Shown: positions 1 through 8,825 of the stretch, in pieces
How the letters are laid out: each line of letters opens with the position of its first letter
Position numbering within the stretch: position 1 is the stretch's first letter
Assembly (NCBI RefSeq): GCF_000379485.1
Contig: NZ_KB902315.1
Coordinates: 4,866 to 63,487, forward strand
Origin: Wenxinia marina DSM 24838
GTDB taxonomy: Bacteria > Pseudomonadota > Alphaproteobacteria > Rhodobacterales > Rhodobacteraceae
Length of the DNA: 58,622 bases
Direction: 5' to 3'
Translations under genes and position numbers: made by a program
The notes under the pieces: model-generated
What the model was told of the DNA's origin: nothing
The model's database searches: none
Seen by the model: the letters and a program-made list of their open reading frames with translations, nothing else

Positions 1-1
1 C

Positions 2-1933
2 CCGCCGGTGGACTGGCGGGCCGGCACCCGGCAGCTCTTGGACGAGCAGGGACCGAAGGCGGTTGCCGACTGGATGCTGGCGCAGGACAGGCTGCTCGTC
101 ACCGACACCACGATGCGCGACGGGCACCAGTCGCTGCTGGCGACGCGCATGCGCTCCATCGACATGGTCCGCGTGGCGCCGACCTATGCCGCGAAGATGG
201 GCGACCTGTTCTCGGTCGAGTGCTGGGGCGGCGCGACCTTCGACGTCGCCTACCGCTTCCTGCAGGAGGACCCGTGGGAGCGGCTGGCGGCGATCCGGTC
301 CGCCATGCCGAACGTGCTGACGCAGATGCTGCTGCGGGCCTCGAACGGCGTCGGCTACACCAACTATCCCGACAACGTCGTGCAGTTCTTCGTCGCCACC
401 GCGGCGCAGGCCGGCGTCGACGTGTTCCGCGTGTTCGACAGCCTGAACTGGGTCGAGAACATGCGCGTCGCGATGGATGCGGTCATCGAGAGCGGCAAGG
501 TCTGCGAGGGCACGATCTGCTACACCGGCGACATGCTGGACCCCGAGCGGTCCAAGTACGACCTCAAGTACTACGTCGAAATGGCCAGGGAGCTGGAGGC
601 GGCCGGCGCCCACGTCCTCGGCCTCAAGGACATGGCGGGGCTGCTGAAGCCCGTCGCCGCCGACGTTCTGATCCGGACGCTGAAGTCCGAGGTCGGCCTG
701 CCCGTCCACTTCCACACCCACGACACGTCCGGCGCCGCGATCTCGACCATCATGGCCGCCGCTCTGGCGGGCGTGGACTGCGTCGACGCGGCGATGGACG
801 CGCTGTCGGGCAACACCTCGCAGCCGACGCTCGGCTCGGTGGTCGAGGCGCTGAAACACACCGACCGCGCCACCGGCCTCGACATCGGCGCGATCCGCGA
901 GATCTCGAACTACTGGGAGTCGGTGCGCGCCCACTACGCCGCGTTCGAGAGCGGCCTGCAGGCGCCGGCGTCCGAGGTCTACCTGCACGAGATGCCCGGC
1001 GGGCAGTTCACCAACCTGAAGGCGCAGGCGCGGTCGCTGGGGCTGGAGGAGCGCTGGCACGAGGTGGCGCAGGCCTACGCCGACGTGAACATGATGTTCG
1101 GCGACATCGTGAAGGTGACGCCGTCGTCCAAGGTCGTCGGTGACATGGCCCTGATGATGGTCTCCCAGGGGTTGAGCCGCGCCCAGGTCGAGGATCCGAA
1201 GGTGGACGTGTCCTTCCCCGACAGCGTCGTCGACATGATGAAGGGCAACCTCGGCCAGCCTCCGGGCGGCTGGCCGGAAGGCATCCAGAAGAAGGTGCTG
1301 AAGACCGAGAAGCCGCTCACCGACCGGCCCGGCAAGCATCTGAAACCGGTGGACATCGAGGCGGTGCGGGCCGATCTGGCCGAGAAGCTGGGGCACGCCG
1401 CCAGCGACGAGGACGTCGCCGGGTACCTCATGTATCCCAAGGTCTTCGCCGACTATGCCGAGCGCCACCAGACCTACGGACCCGTCTCGGCCCTGCCGAC
1501 GCGGACCTTCTTCTACGGCATGGAGCCGGGCGAGGAGATCGCCGCCGAGATCGACCCCGGCAAGACGCTGGAAATCCGCCTGCAGGCCGTCAGCGAGACC
1601 GGCGATGACGGCGAGGTCCGCGTCTTCTTCGAGCTGAACGGCCAGCCCCGCACGGTGCGCGTGCCGAACCGCCGCGTGCAGGGCGCCTCCGCCAAGCGTC
1701 CTAAGGCGGAACTCGGCAATGCCGCCCATGTCGGCGCGCCGATGCCCGGCGTCGTCTCCTCCATCGCCGCCCAGGCCGGCGCCAGCGTCCACGCGGGCGA
1801 TCTGCTCCTCACCATCGAGGCGATGAAGATGGAGACCGGCATCCACGCCGACCGCGACGGCACGGTGAAGGCGGTCCACGTGACCCCGGGCGCCCAGATC
1901 GACGCCAAGGACCTGCTGGTGGAGTTCGAGTAG
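2..1933 (+). CDS. pyc: pyruvate carboxylase, C-terminal part (5' end outside window)
   Basis: This is the carboxyltransferase and biotin-carrier half of the biotin enzyme that makes oxaloacetate from pyruvate, bicarbonate and ATP (anaplerosis, cytosol). The frame is open to the window edge, so the GTG at 8 is not the true start; about 640 of the usual ~1150 residues are present and the biotin carboxylase domain lies upstream. Numbering from that GTG, the carboxyltransferase domain opens with TDTTMRDGHQS near residue 33, has the metal-binding HFHTHD at 234-239 and the active-site LKDMAG segment. The biotinyl domain is at the C-terminus, with the biotin-accepting lysine in EAMKMET at residue 607. 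The reading frame is intact. It is followed by about 290 bp without a gene before tRNA-Gly. The family assignment is firm; the missing N-terminus cannot be assessed. Confidence 0.96.
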   Translation, partial: PPVDWRAGTRQLLDEQGPKAVADWMLAQDRLLVTDTTMRDGHQSLLATRMRSIDMVRVAPTYAAKMGDLFSVECWGGATFDVAYRFLQEDPWERLAAIRSAMPNVLTQMLLRASNGVGYTNYPDNVVQFFVATAAQAGVDVFRVFDSLNWVENMRVAMDAVIESGKVCEGTICYTGDMLDPERSKYDLKYYVEMARELEAAGAHVLGLKDMAGLLKPVAADVLIRTLKSEVGLPVHFHTHDTSGAAISTIMAAALAGVDCVDAAMDALSGNTSQPTLGSVVEALKHTDRATGLDIGAIREISNYWESVRAHYAAFESGLQAPASEVYLHEMPGGQFTNLKAQARSLGLEERWHEVAQAYADVNMMFGDIVKVTPSSKVVGDMALMMVSQGLSRAQVEDPKVDVSFPDSVVDMMKGNLGQPPGGWPEGIQKKVLKTEKPLTDRPGKHLKPVDIEAVRADLAEKLGHAASDEDVAGYLMYPKVFADYAERHQTYGPVSALPTRTFFYGMEPGEEIAAEIDPGKTLEIRLQAVSETGDDGEVRVFFELNGQPRTVRVPNRRVQGASAKRPKAELGNAAHVGAPMPGVVSSIAAQAGASVHAGDLLLTIEAMKMETGIHADRDGTVKAVHVTPGAQIDAKDLLVEFE

Positions 1934-2176
1934 AGGCTAGGCCCCGCCCCGGCCGGCCTTTCTCCAGGTCACGCCGAACCCGGCCCGCACCAGCCGCGAG
2001 CCGGGGATCGCAAGGAGATGGTCGCCTGCCTCGGTCGGGGCCGGCGCACGGCCCCGGGCGGCTGTCTTCAGACGATGGGACCGGGGCGATGCGAACCGCG
2101 AGCGGCCGATCAGGGCCGCGGCAGGACGGCCCGATGCGACGGCCCCTTCCCCTGCTTCCCGCCCGAAAAAATCCTC

Positions 2177-2205
2177 TTGCAGCCCCCCGCCGGCGACGTT
2201 ATCTC
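2177..2205 (+). promoter_or_regulatory. candidate sigma-70-type promoter of tRNA-Gly
   Basis: A TTGCAG -35-like hexamer at 2177-2182 and a TATCTC -10-like hexamer at 2200-2205 are separated by 17 bp and end 19 bp before the tRNA. Position and spacing fit a stable-RNA promoter. No other gene start is nearby on this strand. Confidence 0.5.
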
Positions 2206-2224
2206 CCCCCTCACCGAAACGGAG

Positions 2225-2299
2225 GCGGGCGTAGCTCAGGGGTAGAGCATTACCTTGCCAAGGTAAGGGTCGTGAGTTCGAATCTCATCGCCCGCTCCA
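2225..2299 (+). tRNA. tRNA-Gly (anticodon GCC)
   Basis: A full cloverleaf can be drawn by hand. The acceptor stem GCGGGCG pairs with CGCCCGC (2289-2295). The D arm is GCTC/GAGC, the anticodon stem TTACC/GGTAA carries loop TTGCCAA with anticodon GCC at 2257-2259, and the T arm has TTCGAAT. Discriminator T2296 is followed by an encoded CCA at 2297-2299. It reads GGC and GGT glycine codons. A promoter-like element lies upstream and a hairpin just downstream. Confidence 0.97.
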
Positions 2300-2310
2300 G
2301 TTTCGACCGA

Positions 2311-2330
2311 GCCGCCCTCCGGGGCGGCTT
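2311..2330 (+). terminator. hairpin terminator after tRNA-Gly
   Basis: A perfect 7-bp stem, GCCGCCC (2311-2317) with GGGCGGC (2322-2328) around a TCCG loop, is followed by TTTG. It sits 11 bp after the tRNA CCA. The T-run is short, as is common at this GC content. Confidence 0.65.
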
Positions 2331-2390
2331 TGTCGTTCCGGGCCCCTGCATGCGAGAGGGGCCGCACCGCACGGCACGGCCCCCGACCAG

Positions 2391-3341
2391 TCAGTTCACC
2401 CGGCGCGAGATCATCCCCGCCGACACGTCGCGCAGCGAATTGCCGTCGACGACCTCGTAGGTCGTGGTCTCGTTCAGCCGGTCGGTGACAGGCACCTGCC
2501 CCGGCACCGCGACCATCAGCGTTCCGTTCACGGTGACCGTGACGCGCTGGCCGCCCGCGGCCGCCCAGCTCCAGGTGCCCTGGCTCTCGATCTGGGCGAT
2601 CACGCCGCCGAGGTCGAGCGAGCCCTGGCTCCAGTAGCTGCCGTCCGCATTGTAGGTCGTCCAGACCCGCGCGAAGCCCTGGCCGCCGCCGTCGAGCGGG
2701 ACCATTCCCTCGTCGTACCAGGTGCCCGTCAGGATCGCCCTGAAGTCCGGCGCGCCCGTGTCGGGCGCCGCGCCGTCGTCGGGCAGCAGGGCGGCGACGT
2801 CCTCGACCTCGGACGCGGCCGTCCATTCGGCCATCCCGGCCGTCCAGACGAGAGTCTGGCCGGTGAGCGCGCCGTCGGCGATCCGCTGCGCCAGTTCGAC
2901 CCGGCCGAAGGGACCGGCCTGCTCGCCGTTCTCGACGATCCAGTAGCTGATCTGCGGTGGAGGAGGCGGCGGCGGCGGGGCGTCGTCCTCGGGCGGTGGC
3001 GGGGGCGGCGGCGTCTCGTCGGCGACATCCTCGGGCGGCGGCGGAGGCGGAGGGGGCGGCGGAGGTGGCGGCGGGGGCGGTGCCGCCTCCTCCTCCTCTG
3101 GATCGCCACCGGCCCCGTCGAGGACGGCGTCGCCGGTGGCGTCGCTGCCTTCGGGCGGCACGCCGGCATCCGGCGTCGGGGACTCGTCGCCGGCGCCGGT
3201 GTCGGTCCCGGTATCCGTTCCCGTGTCCGCCGGCGGTGCGTCGGGCGCGTCCGTGCCCTGCGCCAGCGCCGCCGGGGCGGTGCTGGCCAGCAGGAGCGCC
3301 AGCGCCAGCGGCGGCAGTCCCCTGGTGAAGGTGATGCTCAT
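2391..3341 (-). CDS. secreted polyproline protein with GYF_2 (DUF4339) domain
   Basis: This 316-residue protein has a clear N-terminal signal peptide ending near AAALAQ (residues 1-28), so it is exported. An acidic Asp/Thr/Gly-rich linker follows, then a polyproline region with one uninterrupted run of 16 prolines and two shorter runs. A GYF_2 module (YWIVENGEQAGPFGRVEL... with LVWTAGMAEW) follows. The C-terminal ~120 residues look like a small beta-rich domain (GTWYDEG..., YNADGSYWSQG). GYF-type folds usually bind proline-rich peptides, so the protein may bind itself or a neighbour; that is inference. It lies 23 bp downstream of another secreted GYF_2 gene, with an AGGAGA ribosome binding site before the ATG, so the two are probably one operon. 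Exact function unknown. Confidence 0.85.
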   Translation of the reverse strand: MSITFTRGLPPLALALLLASTAPAALAQGTDAPDAPPADTGTDTGTDTGAGDESPTPDAGVPPEGSDATGDAVLDGAGGDPEEEEAAPPPPPPPPPPPPPPPPEDVADETPPPPPPPEDDAPPPPPPPPQISYWIVENGEQAGPFGRVELAQRIADGALTGQTLVWTAGMAEWTAASEVEDVAALLPDDGAAPDTGAPDFRAILTGTWYDEGMVPLDGGGQGFARVWTTYNADGSYWSQGSLDLGGVIAQIESQGTWSWAAAGGQRVTVTVNGTLMVAVPGQVPVTDRLNETTTYEVVDGNSLRDVSAGMISRRVN

Positions 3342-3364
3342 GAAACCGTCTCCTGTTGGTCAGC

Positions 3365-4513
3365 TCACTCGGCCAGCGGCGCGAACTCGCCCGCTGCGAC
3401 CCATTCCGTCTGTCCCGCCTCGATCACCCAGGTCTGCGGCCCGACCCGCCCATCGGCCTGAGCGGCCCTCAGATCGGGCAGGGTCATCGGCCCCACCGTC
3501 TCTGACCCGTCGGCGTAATAGTAGAGCGTCTCCGGCGCGGCCTCCGCGGCGGCGGCCGGCGCGGCGGCGCGCTCGAACATGCCGCGCAGCGTCCCGGCGT
3601 CGGGGTGGTCGGCCTCCTCCAGCCGCGCCAGCAGCGCCTCGGCCTCGTCGCGCGGCACGATGGCGAACGCGCTCTCGGCCGCGAGGACGGCGAGGTTGCG
3701 CGTCGCCTGCATGTTCCCCTGCTCGGCCGCCGCGCGGTACAGGTCCGCCGCCCGCGCGGTGTCCATCGCGACACCGTCGCCGGTCCCGTAGGCCACACCG
3801 AGAAGCATCTGGGCGAGGTCGTCCCCGTCCTCGGCGCCGAGGGTCAGCAGCTCGATCCCGCGCGCCGGATCGGCCGGGCCCTCGATCCCCTTCATCAGCA
3901 TCTGCCCGAGAAGGGCGTAGACGTTCGAGTAGCCCTGCGCCGCGGCGGCCTCGGCCCAGCGCCGCGCTTCGGCATAGTCCTGGGGCACGCCCAGCCCGTC
4001 GGCGTAGCGGAAGGCCAGCACCGACTGTGCCTCGGCGCCGCCCGCCTCGGCCGCCCGGGTCAGCCACGCGGCGCCCTCGGCGTCGTCCCTGTCCACGCCG
4101 TCGCCGTTGAAGTAGGCCATGGCCAGCAGGCCCATCGCGTTCACCTCGCCGCCCTCGGCGCGGGTCCGGAGGTCGTCGACCTTGGAGCGCTGCCAGATCT
4201 CCGCCCCATCGGCGAGCACGCGCACCACGTTGCCGCTGCCGTCGAGCGTGACCGCCGACGGCCCCTCGACCTCGAACTCCTCGCCGTTCACCACGACGAG
4301 GCCGGGGCTCGCCTCGACCGTATCGGCGTTCAGCGTCACCTTCGCACCGTCGGGCGAATCCTCCATGATCTGGTTGCCGTTGCCGATGACGGTCACGGTG
4401 ATGCCGTTCACGGTCGTCGACATGGTCGACTGCGCGAGGACGGCGGGAGCGGCGAGACCCAGGGCGAGCGCGAGAACGGCGGCACGGGCCGCCCGGTTCA
4501 GAAGGAACGTCAT
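3365..4513 (-). CDS. secreted Sel1-repeat protein with C-terminal GYF_2 domain
   Basis: This 382-residue protein starts with a signal peptide cleaved near VLAQS (residue ~28). A region of about 90 residues with repeated short beta-like units follows ([16 protein letters not shown]). Then come four Sel1-type TPR-like repeats of about 36 residues (for example [20 protein letters not shown] and [20 protein letters not shown]). The last ~55 residues form a GYF_2 module ([19 protein letters not shown], then [11 protein letters not shown]). Sel1 repeats are protein-protein scaffolds. It is the first gene of a two-gene minus-strand unit and is divergent from hisB across a 171-bp gap that must hold both promoters. 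The shared GYF_2 domain suggests the two proteins work together; no specific process can be assigned. Confidence 0.88.
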   Translation of the reverse strand: MTFLLNRAARAAVLALALGLAAPAVLAQSTMSTTVNGITVTVIGNGNQIMEDSPDGAKVTLNADTVEASPGLVVVNGEEFEVEGPSAVTLDGSGNVVRVLADGAEIWQRSKVDDLRTRAEGGEVNAMGLLAMAYFNGDGVDRDDAEGAAWLTRAAEAGGAEAQSVLAFRYADGLGVPQDYAEARRWAEAAAAQGYSNVYALLGQMLMKGIEGPADPARGIELLTLGAEDGDDLAQMLLGVAYGTGDGVAMDTARAADLYRAAAEQGNMQATRNLAVLAAESAFAIVPRDEAEALLARLEEADHPDAGTLRGMFERAAAPAAAAEAAPETLYYYADGSETVGPMTLPDLRAAQADGRVGPQTWVIEAGQTEWVAAGEFAPLAE

Positions 4514-4684
4514 CGGGAAATCCCCCGTCGAACTGAAATGGTGCAGCGGCCCCCCGGCCGCCCGAATCGCTTTATGGCGCCGATGCTACGCCAGCTTTCC
4601 CGACCGCCCAAACGCCGTCGCGGCGGCTTGGCGCGGGCCGGCACCGCTCCTATAAGCCGCCCGACCCATCGAGAGGCCGCGACC

Positions 4685-5272
4685 ATGCGCGAGGCGACGA
4701 TCACCCGCACCACCGCCGAGACCGACATCTCGGTCAGCGTCCGGCTGGGCGGCACCGGCGCGCGCGACTGCCGCACCGGGATCGGTTTCTTCGACCACAT
4801 GCTGGACCAGCTGGCGCGGCACTCGCTGATCGACATCAAGGTTCGCGCGACGGGCGACCTGCACATCGACGACCACCACACGGTCGAGGATACCGGCATC
4901 GCGCTCGGCCAGGCGCTCGCGCGCGCGATCGGGGACAAGCGCGGCATCCGCCGCTACGGGTCGTGCCTGCTGCCGATGGACGACGCGCTGGTGCGCGCCG
5001 CGCTCGACCTGTCGGGGCGGCCGTTCCTGGTGTGGTCGGTCCCCTTCCCCACCGCGAAGATCGGCACCTTCGACACCGAGCTGGTGCGCGAGTTCTTCCA
5101 GGCGCTCGCCACCCACGGCGGCATCACCCTGCATGTCGACCGGCTGCACGGGGTGAACAGCCACCACATCGCCGAGGCCGCGTTCAAGGCCGTCGCCCGC
5201 GCCCTGCGCGAGGCGGTGGAGCCGGACCCGCGGCAGGCGGACGCGATCCCTTCGACGAAGGGGACGCTGTAG
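4685..5272 (+). CDS. hisB: imidazoleglycerol-phosphate dehydratase
   Basis: This 195-residue monofunctional HisB dehydrates imidazoleglycerol phosphate to imidazoleacetol phosphate in histidine biosynthesis. The Mn-binding signatures are visible: [14 protein letters not shown] early, [11 protein letters not shown] in the middle (residues ~60-70) and the second-half [15 protein letters not shown]. There is no fused histidinol-phosphatase domain, as expected in alphaproteobacteria. The ATG at 4685 gives the family's usual start ([15 protein letters not shown]). The open frame runs further upstream, but only as readthrough antisense to the Sel1 gene. hisH follows after a 304-bp gap that carries palindromic repeats. 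Confidence 0.97.
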   Translation: MREATITRTTAETDISVSVRLGGTGARDCRTGIGFFDHMLDQLARHSLIDIKVRATGDLHIDDHHTVEDTGIALGQALARAIGDKRGIRRYGSCLLPMDDALVRAALDLSGRPFLVWSVPFPTAKIGTFDTELVREFFQALATHGGITLHVDRLHGVNSHHIAEAAFKAVARALREAVEPDPRQADAIPSTKGTL

Positions 5273-5310
5273 GGGGCGGAGCGGCCGCACTCAGACCGAT
5301 CGGCTCAATG

Positions 5311-5392
5311 CTCCCGCCCCGGCCCTGAGCCGGGGCCCCGATCGACGTCGCGCGCCGGTCCGGCGGGGCCCCGGCTCAAGGCCGGGGCGGGG
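5311..5392. repeat. inverted pair of REP-like palindromes between hisB and hisH
   Basis: Two 21-bp palindromic units lie in opposite orientation: GCCCCGGC(CCTGA)GCCGGGGC at 5316-5336 and GCCCCGGC(TCAAG)GCCGGGGC at 5368-5388. Each can form an 8-bp hairpin and together they can form a larger stem, like a BIME. The same core recurs at 8724, 9970 and in the array at 57.9 kb. The rest of the 5273-5576 gap shows no gene; only GC-rich sequence leads into hisH. Confidence 0.8.
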
Positions 5393-5576
5393 GTCGAGAG
5401 TGGCACCGGGTGATCGCGGGGTGCGGACGGGACGTCCGACGTCCCTCTGAGCGCGGCATGCAGACGGGAACGTGGCCCTGCCGTTCGCCCCCCGATGTCC
5501 CGACCGCGCCGCCGCCCTTGAGAGCCGCCCCCACATCGCCTAATCCCGGCCTGCCCCCGCCATCCGGACCGCCCCC

Positions 5577-6215
5577 ATGCTCACCGCCCTCATCGACTAC
5601 GACAGCGGCAACCTGCACTCGGCGCAGAAGGCCTTCGAGAGGATGGCGGCCGAGACCGGCGGCGGCACCGTCGTCGTCACGTCCGAGGCCGACGTGGTGG
5701 CCCGCGCCGACCGCATCGTCCTTCCCGGAGACGGCGCCTTTCCCGCCTGCCGGCGCGCGCTGGACGCCGTGGACGGCATGACCGAGGCGATCCGCGAGGC
5801 GGTGGAGGTCAGGGGCCGCCCGTTCCTCGGCATCTGCGTCGGCATGCAGATGCTGGCGCAGCGCGGGCACGAATACGAACCGACCCCCGGCCTCGGCTGG
5901 ATCCCGGGCGAGGTGGTGCGCATCGCCCCGACCGAGTCGTCGCTGAAGGTCCCGCACATGGGCTGGAACGATCTCGTCGTCTCCGGCGGCCACCCGGTCC
6001 TCGAGGGGATCGCGACCGGCGACCACGCCTATTTCGTCCATTCCTGGCACATGGCGGTGACCGACCCGACGTGCCTGCTGGCCCATGCCGACTACGGCGG
6101 CCCGGTCACCGCGATCGTCGGCCGGGACACCGTGATCGGCGCCCAGTTCCACCCCGAGAAGAGCCAGGCCGCGGGACTGCGCCTGATTGCCAACTTCCTG
6201 ACCTGGGCGCCATGA
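5577..6215 (+). CDS. hisH: imidazole glycerol phosphate synthase, glutamine amidotransferase subunit
   Basis: This 212-residue class I glutaminase feeds ammonia to HisF. The nucleophile cysteine is in GICVGMQML (residue ~84) and the catalytic His-Glu pair is in QFHPEKSQ near the C-terminus. The N-terminal [12 protein letters not shown] is typical of HisH. Its partner hisF lies 2.6 kb downstream. Its TGA overlaps the ATG of the next gene, a membrane acyltransferase, as ATGA (6212-6215), so the two are translationally coupled although that gene has no histidine role. Confidence 0.97.
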   Translation: MLTALIDYDSGNLHSAQKAFERMAAETGGGTVVVTSEADVVARADRIVLPGDGAFPACRRALDAVDGMTEAIREAVEVRGRPFLGICVGMQMLAQRGHEYEPTPGLGWIPGEVVRIAPTESSLKVPHMGWNDLVVSGGHPVLEGIATGDHAYFVHSWHMAVTDPTCLLAHADYGGPVTAIVGRDTVIGAQFHPEKSQAAGLRLIANFLTWAP

Positions 6216-7198
6216 GCGCGCGCGACGCGGGGCTCGACCGGGTGCGCGGGGCGGCCATCGTCCTCGTGGTCGCCGGTCACGTCTGGCGCGGCCTCGCCGG
6301 CGACGGCCTGCTCGCGAACACCCCCGCCTTCCGCGCCATCGACGCGGCGGTCTACCTGTTCCACATGCCGGTCTTCTTCCTGCTGGCAGGGCTGTTCTTC
6401 GCCCCGCCGCGGGCGCCGCGGCCGTTCCTCGCCCGCTGGGCGGCGCGGCTGGTCTGGCCGTTCCTGCTGTGGTCGTGGATCGAGGGGGCGGCCCACGCCG
6501 CCTGGGGCGCGCCGATGGGAGCCTGGGGCATCCTCGGCTATCCCTGGCCGCCGAAATCCGTGTTCTGGTTCCTCGCCGCGCTGGCCTTCATCCAGGTGCT
6601 GGTCTGGGCCGCCCGCCGGCTTCCGCCGCAGGCCGCGGCCGCGCTGCTGGTCGGCCTCTCGGCGGCGATGGTCGCCGGCATCGTCCCCGACCCCGGTCTG
6701 GGGATGCTGTGGCTCGGCCTCGTCCATCTGCCGTGGTTCGCCGCCGGCTACCTGATCGGCGCGGAGCGCGTGCCCCGCCTGACCGGGCGGCCGGCGCTGG
6801 CGCTGCCGGGCGCGGTGCTGTTCGCCGCCGGCCAGGCGCTGGCCTTCACGGCGGGGCTGGCCGCCGCGCCGCTCTTCTACCTCGCCACCGGCCTCGCGAC
6901 TGCGGGCTTCGTCCTCGCGGTGGCCAACCTGCCCGCCCGCCTGCCCGCGCTGGAGCGGCTCGGTCCGCTGACCATGCCGATCTACGTCTCGCACGTGATC
7001 TTCGCCGCCGCGGTCCGCGTCGCGCTGCAGATCGCGGGCGTGACGTCCGTGCCGGTCCACCTCGTCGCCGGGGTCGCCGCCGGGATCGCGGGGCCTCTCC
7101 TGCTGTGGTCCGTCGCCCACCGTCTCGGCCTGGCCGCCGCGCTCGGCCTCGGCGGCGCGGGCCGGGCGCGGATGGCGCAGGCCGGCGCCGCGTCCTGA
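6212..7198 (+). CDS. acyltransferase family 3 membrane protein
   Basis: This 328-residue, strongly hydrophobic protein has about ten predicted membrane segments. The N-terminal pattern [21 protein letters not shown], then [15 protein letters not shown], is that of acyltransferase family 3 (OafA/WecH/NodX type). These enzymes move acyl groups, often acetyl or succinyl, onto sugars or lipids at the inner membrane. The conserved histidine of the first segment is in AGHVW. The start ATG overlaps the hisH stop (ATGA). The gene is inserted within the histidine cluster and ends 22 bp from a convergent DUF2147 gene. The substrate cannot be read from sequence. Confidence 0.85.
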   Translation: MSARDAGLDRVRGAAIVLVVAGHVWRGLAGDGLLANTPAFRAIDAAVYLFHMPVFFLLAGLFFAPPRAPRPFLARWAARLVWPFLLWSWIEGAAHAAWGAPMGAWGILGYPWPPKSVFWFLAALAFIQVLVWAARRLPPQAAAALLVGLSAAMVAGIVPDPGLGMLWLGLVHLPWFAAGYLIGAERVPRLTGRPALALPGAVLFAAGQALAFTAGLAAAPLFYLATGLATAGFVLAVANLPARLPALERLGPLTMPIYVSHVIFAAAVRVALQIAGVTSVPVHLVAGVAAGIAGPLLLWSVAHRLGLAAALGLGGAGRARMAQAGAAS

Positions 7199-7220
7199 GG
7201 CGCCGCGCCGGGCGAACGCC

Positions 7221-7616
7221 TCAGTTCCGGGTCCAGGTCTGGCCGCGGCAGATGCCGAGGAAGCAGCCCTTCACCGTCAGCTGGTCGCCCGCGAGGTCCA
7301 TCTCGGAGTTGTAGGTTGCGTCCCGATCGGGGGCGTAGATCTGGCCATCGTCGTAATGGCCGTCGCCGTAGGGCCGCATGTCCCAGACGATGTTGCGCCC
7401 GGTGTTGGGGCTGTCGATCGCGTTGCCGGCGCTGTCGTAGCTGGCGACGAGGACGCCGCAATAGGCCTGACCGCAGGGCGCGATGCGGACGATGCCGTAG
7501 TTGCCGTTGTCGTCGGGCTGCGTGCGCCAGTCGCCGATCACCTCTTCGTTCTGGGCGAGCGCGGGCAGGGCGAGGACGGCCACCGTCAGCGCGGCGGCGA
7601 AAGTGCGGATCATCAT
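7221..7616 (-). CDS. secreted DUF2147 family protein
   Basis: This 131-residue exported protein has a signal peptide ending at ALAQN (residue ~22). The body matches the DUF2147 pattern: GDWRTQPDDNGNYGIVRIAPCG near the start, then GRNIVWDMRPYGDGHYDDGQIYAPDRDATYNS split across the middle, and a C-terminal LTVKGCFLGICRGQTW. Its four cysteines could form two disulfides in the periplasm. It is convergent with the acyltransferase gene and divergent from hisA, so it is an independent unit in the histidine cluster. A GGGAGGAGA-type ribosome binding site precedes the ATG. The family has no established biochemical function. Confidence 0.88.
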   Translation of the reverse strand: MMIRTFAAALTVAVLALPALAQNEEVIGDWRTQPDDNGNYGIVRIAPCGQAYCGVLVASYDSAGNAIDSPNTGRNIVWDMRPYGDGHYDDGQIYAPDRDATYNSEMDLAGDQLTVKGCFLGICRGQTWTRN

Positions 7617-7770
7617 GGTCTCCTCCCGGGATGATGGCCGGATCAGGCCCCGCGCCCCGCCCGCCGATCAAGCGTGACGTTGCGGAGCGCCCGCCGCCGC
7701 CGCGCGTTGCACGCACGCGGCCCCCGTGCCAGAGGGAGCCGAGAGCAGCCGCGAGACGGAGACTGGCGAG

Positions 7771-8493
7771 ATGGACCTCTACCCCGCGATCGACCTCAAG
7801 GGCGGCCAGGCCGTGCGCCTCGTCCGGGGCGAGATGGACAGCGCGACCGTCTTCAACTCCGATCCCGCCGCGCAGGCGGCGGAGTTCGTCGCCCACGGCT
7901 GTCGCTGGCTGCACCTCGTCGACCTCGACGGCGCGTTCGAGGGGCGGCCGGTGAACGGCGCCGCGGTCGAGGCGATCCTGGCCGCGACGAAGGGCACTCC
8001 GGCACAGCTGGGCGGCGGCATCCGCGACATGGCCACGGTCGAGGACTGGCTCGGCCGCGGCGTCTCGCGGGTGATCCTCGGCACCGCGGCGGTGGAGGAC
8101 CCGGCCTTCGTGCGCGAGGCGGCGCGGGCCTTCCCCGGACAGGTCGCCATCGGTCTCGACGCCCGCCACGGCCGCGTCGCGACCCGCGGCTGGGCCGAGG
8201 ACAGCGACATGATGGCCGAGGATCTGGCCAAGCACTTCGAGGACCAGGGGCTGGCCGCGATCATCTACACCGACATCCTGCGCGACGGCGCGATGCAGGG
8301 GCCGAACGTCGCCGCCACCGACGCGCTGGCGCGGCAGGTCACGATCCCGGTCATCGCCTCGGGCGGCGTGTCGTCCGTTCAGGACCTCCAGGCGCTCCGC
8401 GCCACCGGCTCCATCGCCGGCGCAATCGTCGGCCGCGCCCTCTACGACGGCTCGCTGAGTCTCGGCGTCGCCCTGGCAGCTCTGTCGGAGTAG
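7771..8493 (+). CDS. hisA: ProFAR isomerase (phosphoribosylformimino-AICAR ribotide isomerase)
   Basis: This 240-residue TIM barrel isomerises ProFAR to PRFAR, the fourth step of histidine biosynthesis. The catalytic aspartates are in [14 protein letters not shown] (Asp near residue 8) and [15 protein letters not shown] (near 130). The phosphate-binding loops GGGIRDM and ASGGVSS are present. The ATG at 7771 gives the standard HisA length; the frame continues upstream, but the extra residues do not resemble the family. It is divergent from the DUF2147 gene and followed by a 332-bp repeat-bearing gap before hisF. Confidence 0.97.
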   Translation: MDLYPAIDLKGGQAVRLVRGEMDSATVFNSDPAAQAAEFVAHGCRWLHLVDLDGAFEGRPVNGAAVEAILAATKGTPAQLGGGIRDMATVEDWLGRGVSRVILGTAAVEDPAFVREAARAFPGQVAIGLDARHGRVATRGWAEDSDMMAEDLAKHFEDQGLAAIIYTDILRDGAMQGPNVAATDALARQVTIPVIASGGVSSVQDLQALRATGSIAGAIVGRALYDGSLSLGVALAALSE

Positions 8494-8518
8494 AGGGCGC
8501 CGTCGCCCTTGGCCAACC

Positions 8519-8745
8519 CGTCCCGGCCCCGAGCCGGGACCCCGCGCCACCGGGCGGACCAGGACAGCGCGGCCCTGGCTCGGGGCGGGGGCGACTACAG
8601 TTGCGCCGGCGACTCCGGGGTGTCTGGCCCCGTGCGCTGCCCGGGCCGCGCATTGGCACCGGTTCCGGGGGGAGGACGCGTCCCGGAGGATCGCCAACGA
8701 ACCGGGCACCCGGACCGCGAGAGGCCCCGGCTCAGGGCCGGGGCG
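8519..8745. repeat. REP-like palindromes between hisA and hisF
   Basis: The 332-bp gap holds a TCCCGGCC/GGCCGGGA-like palindrome at 8521-8539, an imperfect inverted relative at about 8569-8592, and a GCCCCGGC(TCAGG)GCCGGGGC unit at 8724-8744. No coding sequence with plausible composition was seen. The units match those at 5.3, 9.9 and 57.9 kb. Confidence 0.75.
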
Positions 8746-8825
8746 CGAAGAGCGCTGGGCATGTCCAAGGCTTCGCCCCCGCCCGCCCCCTTCCCAAGCC
8801 CTGCCGCCCCGCCTATGACCGCCCC

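Noticed and set aside
2018-2460. Small plus-strand frames across tRNA-Gly
   Set aside because: They read through a certain tRNA and its hairpin and have no protein-like features.
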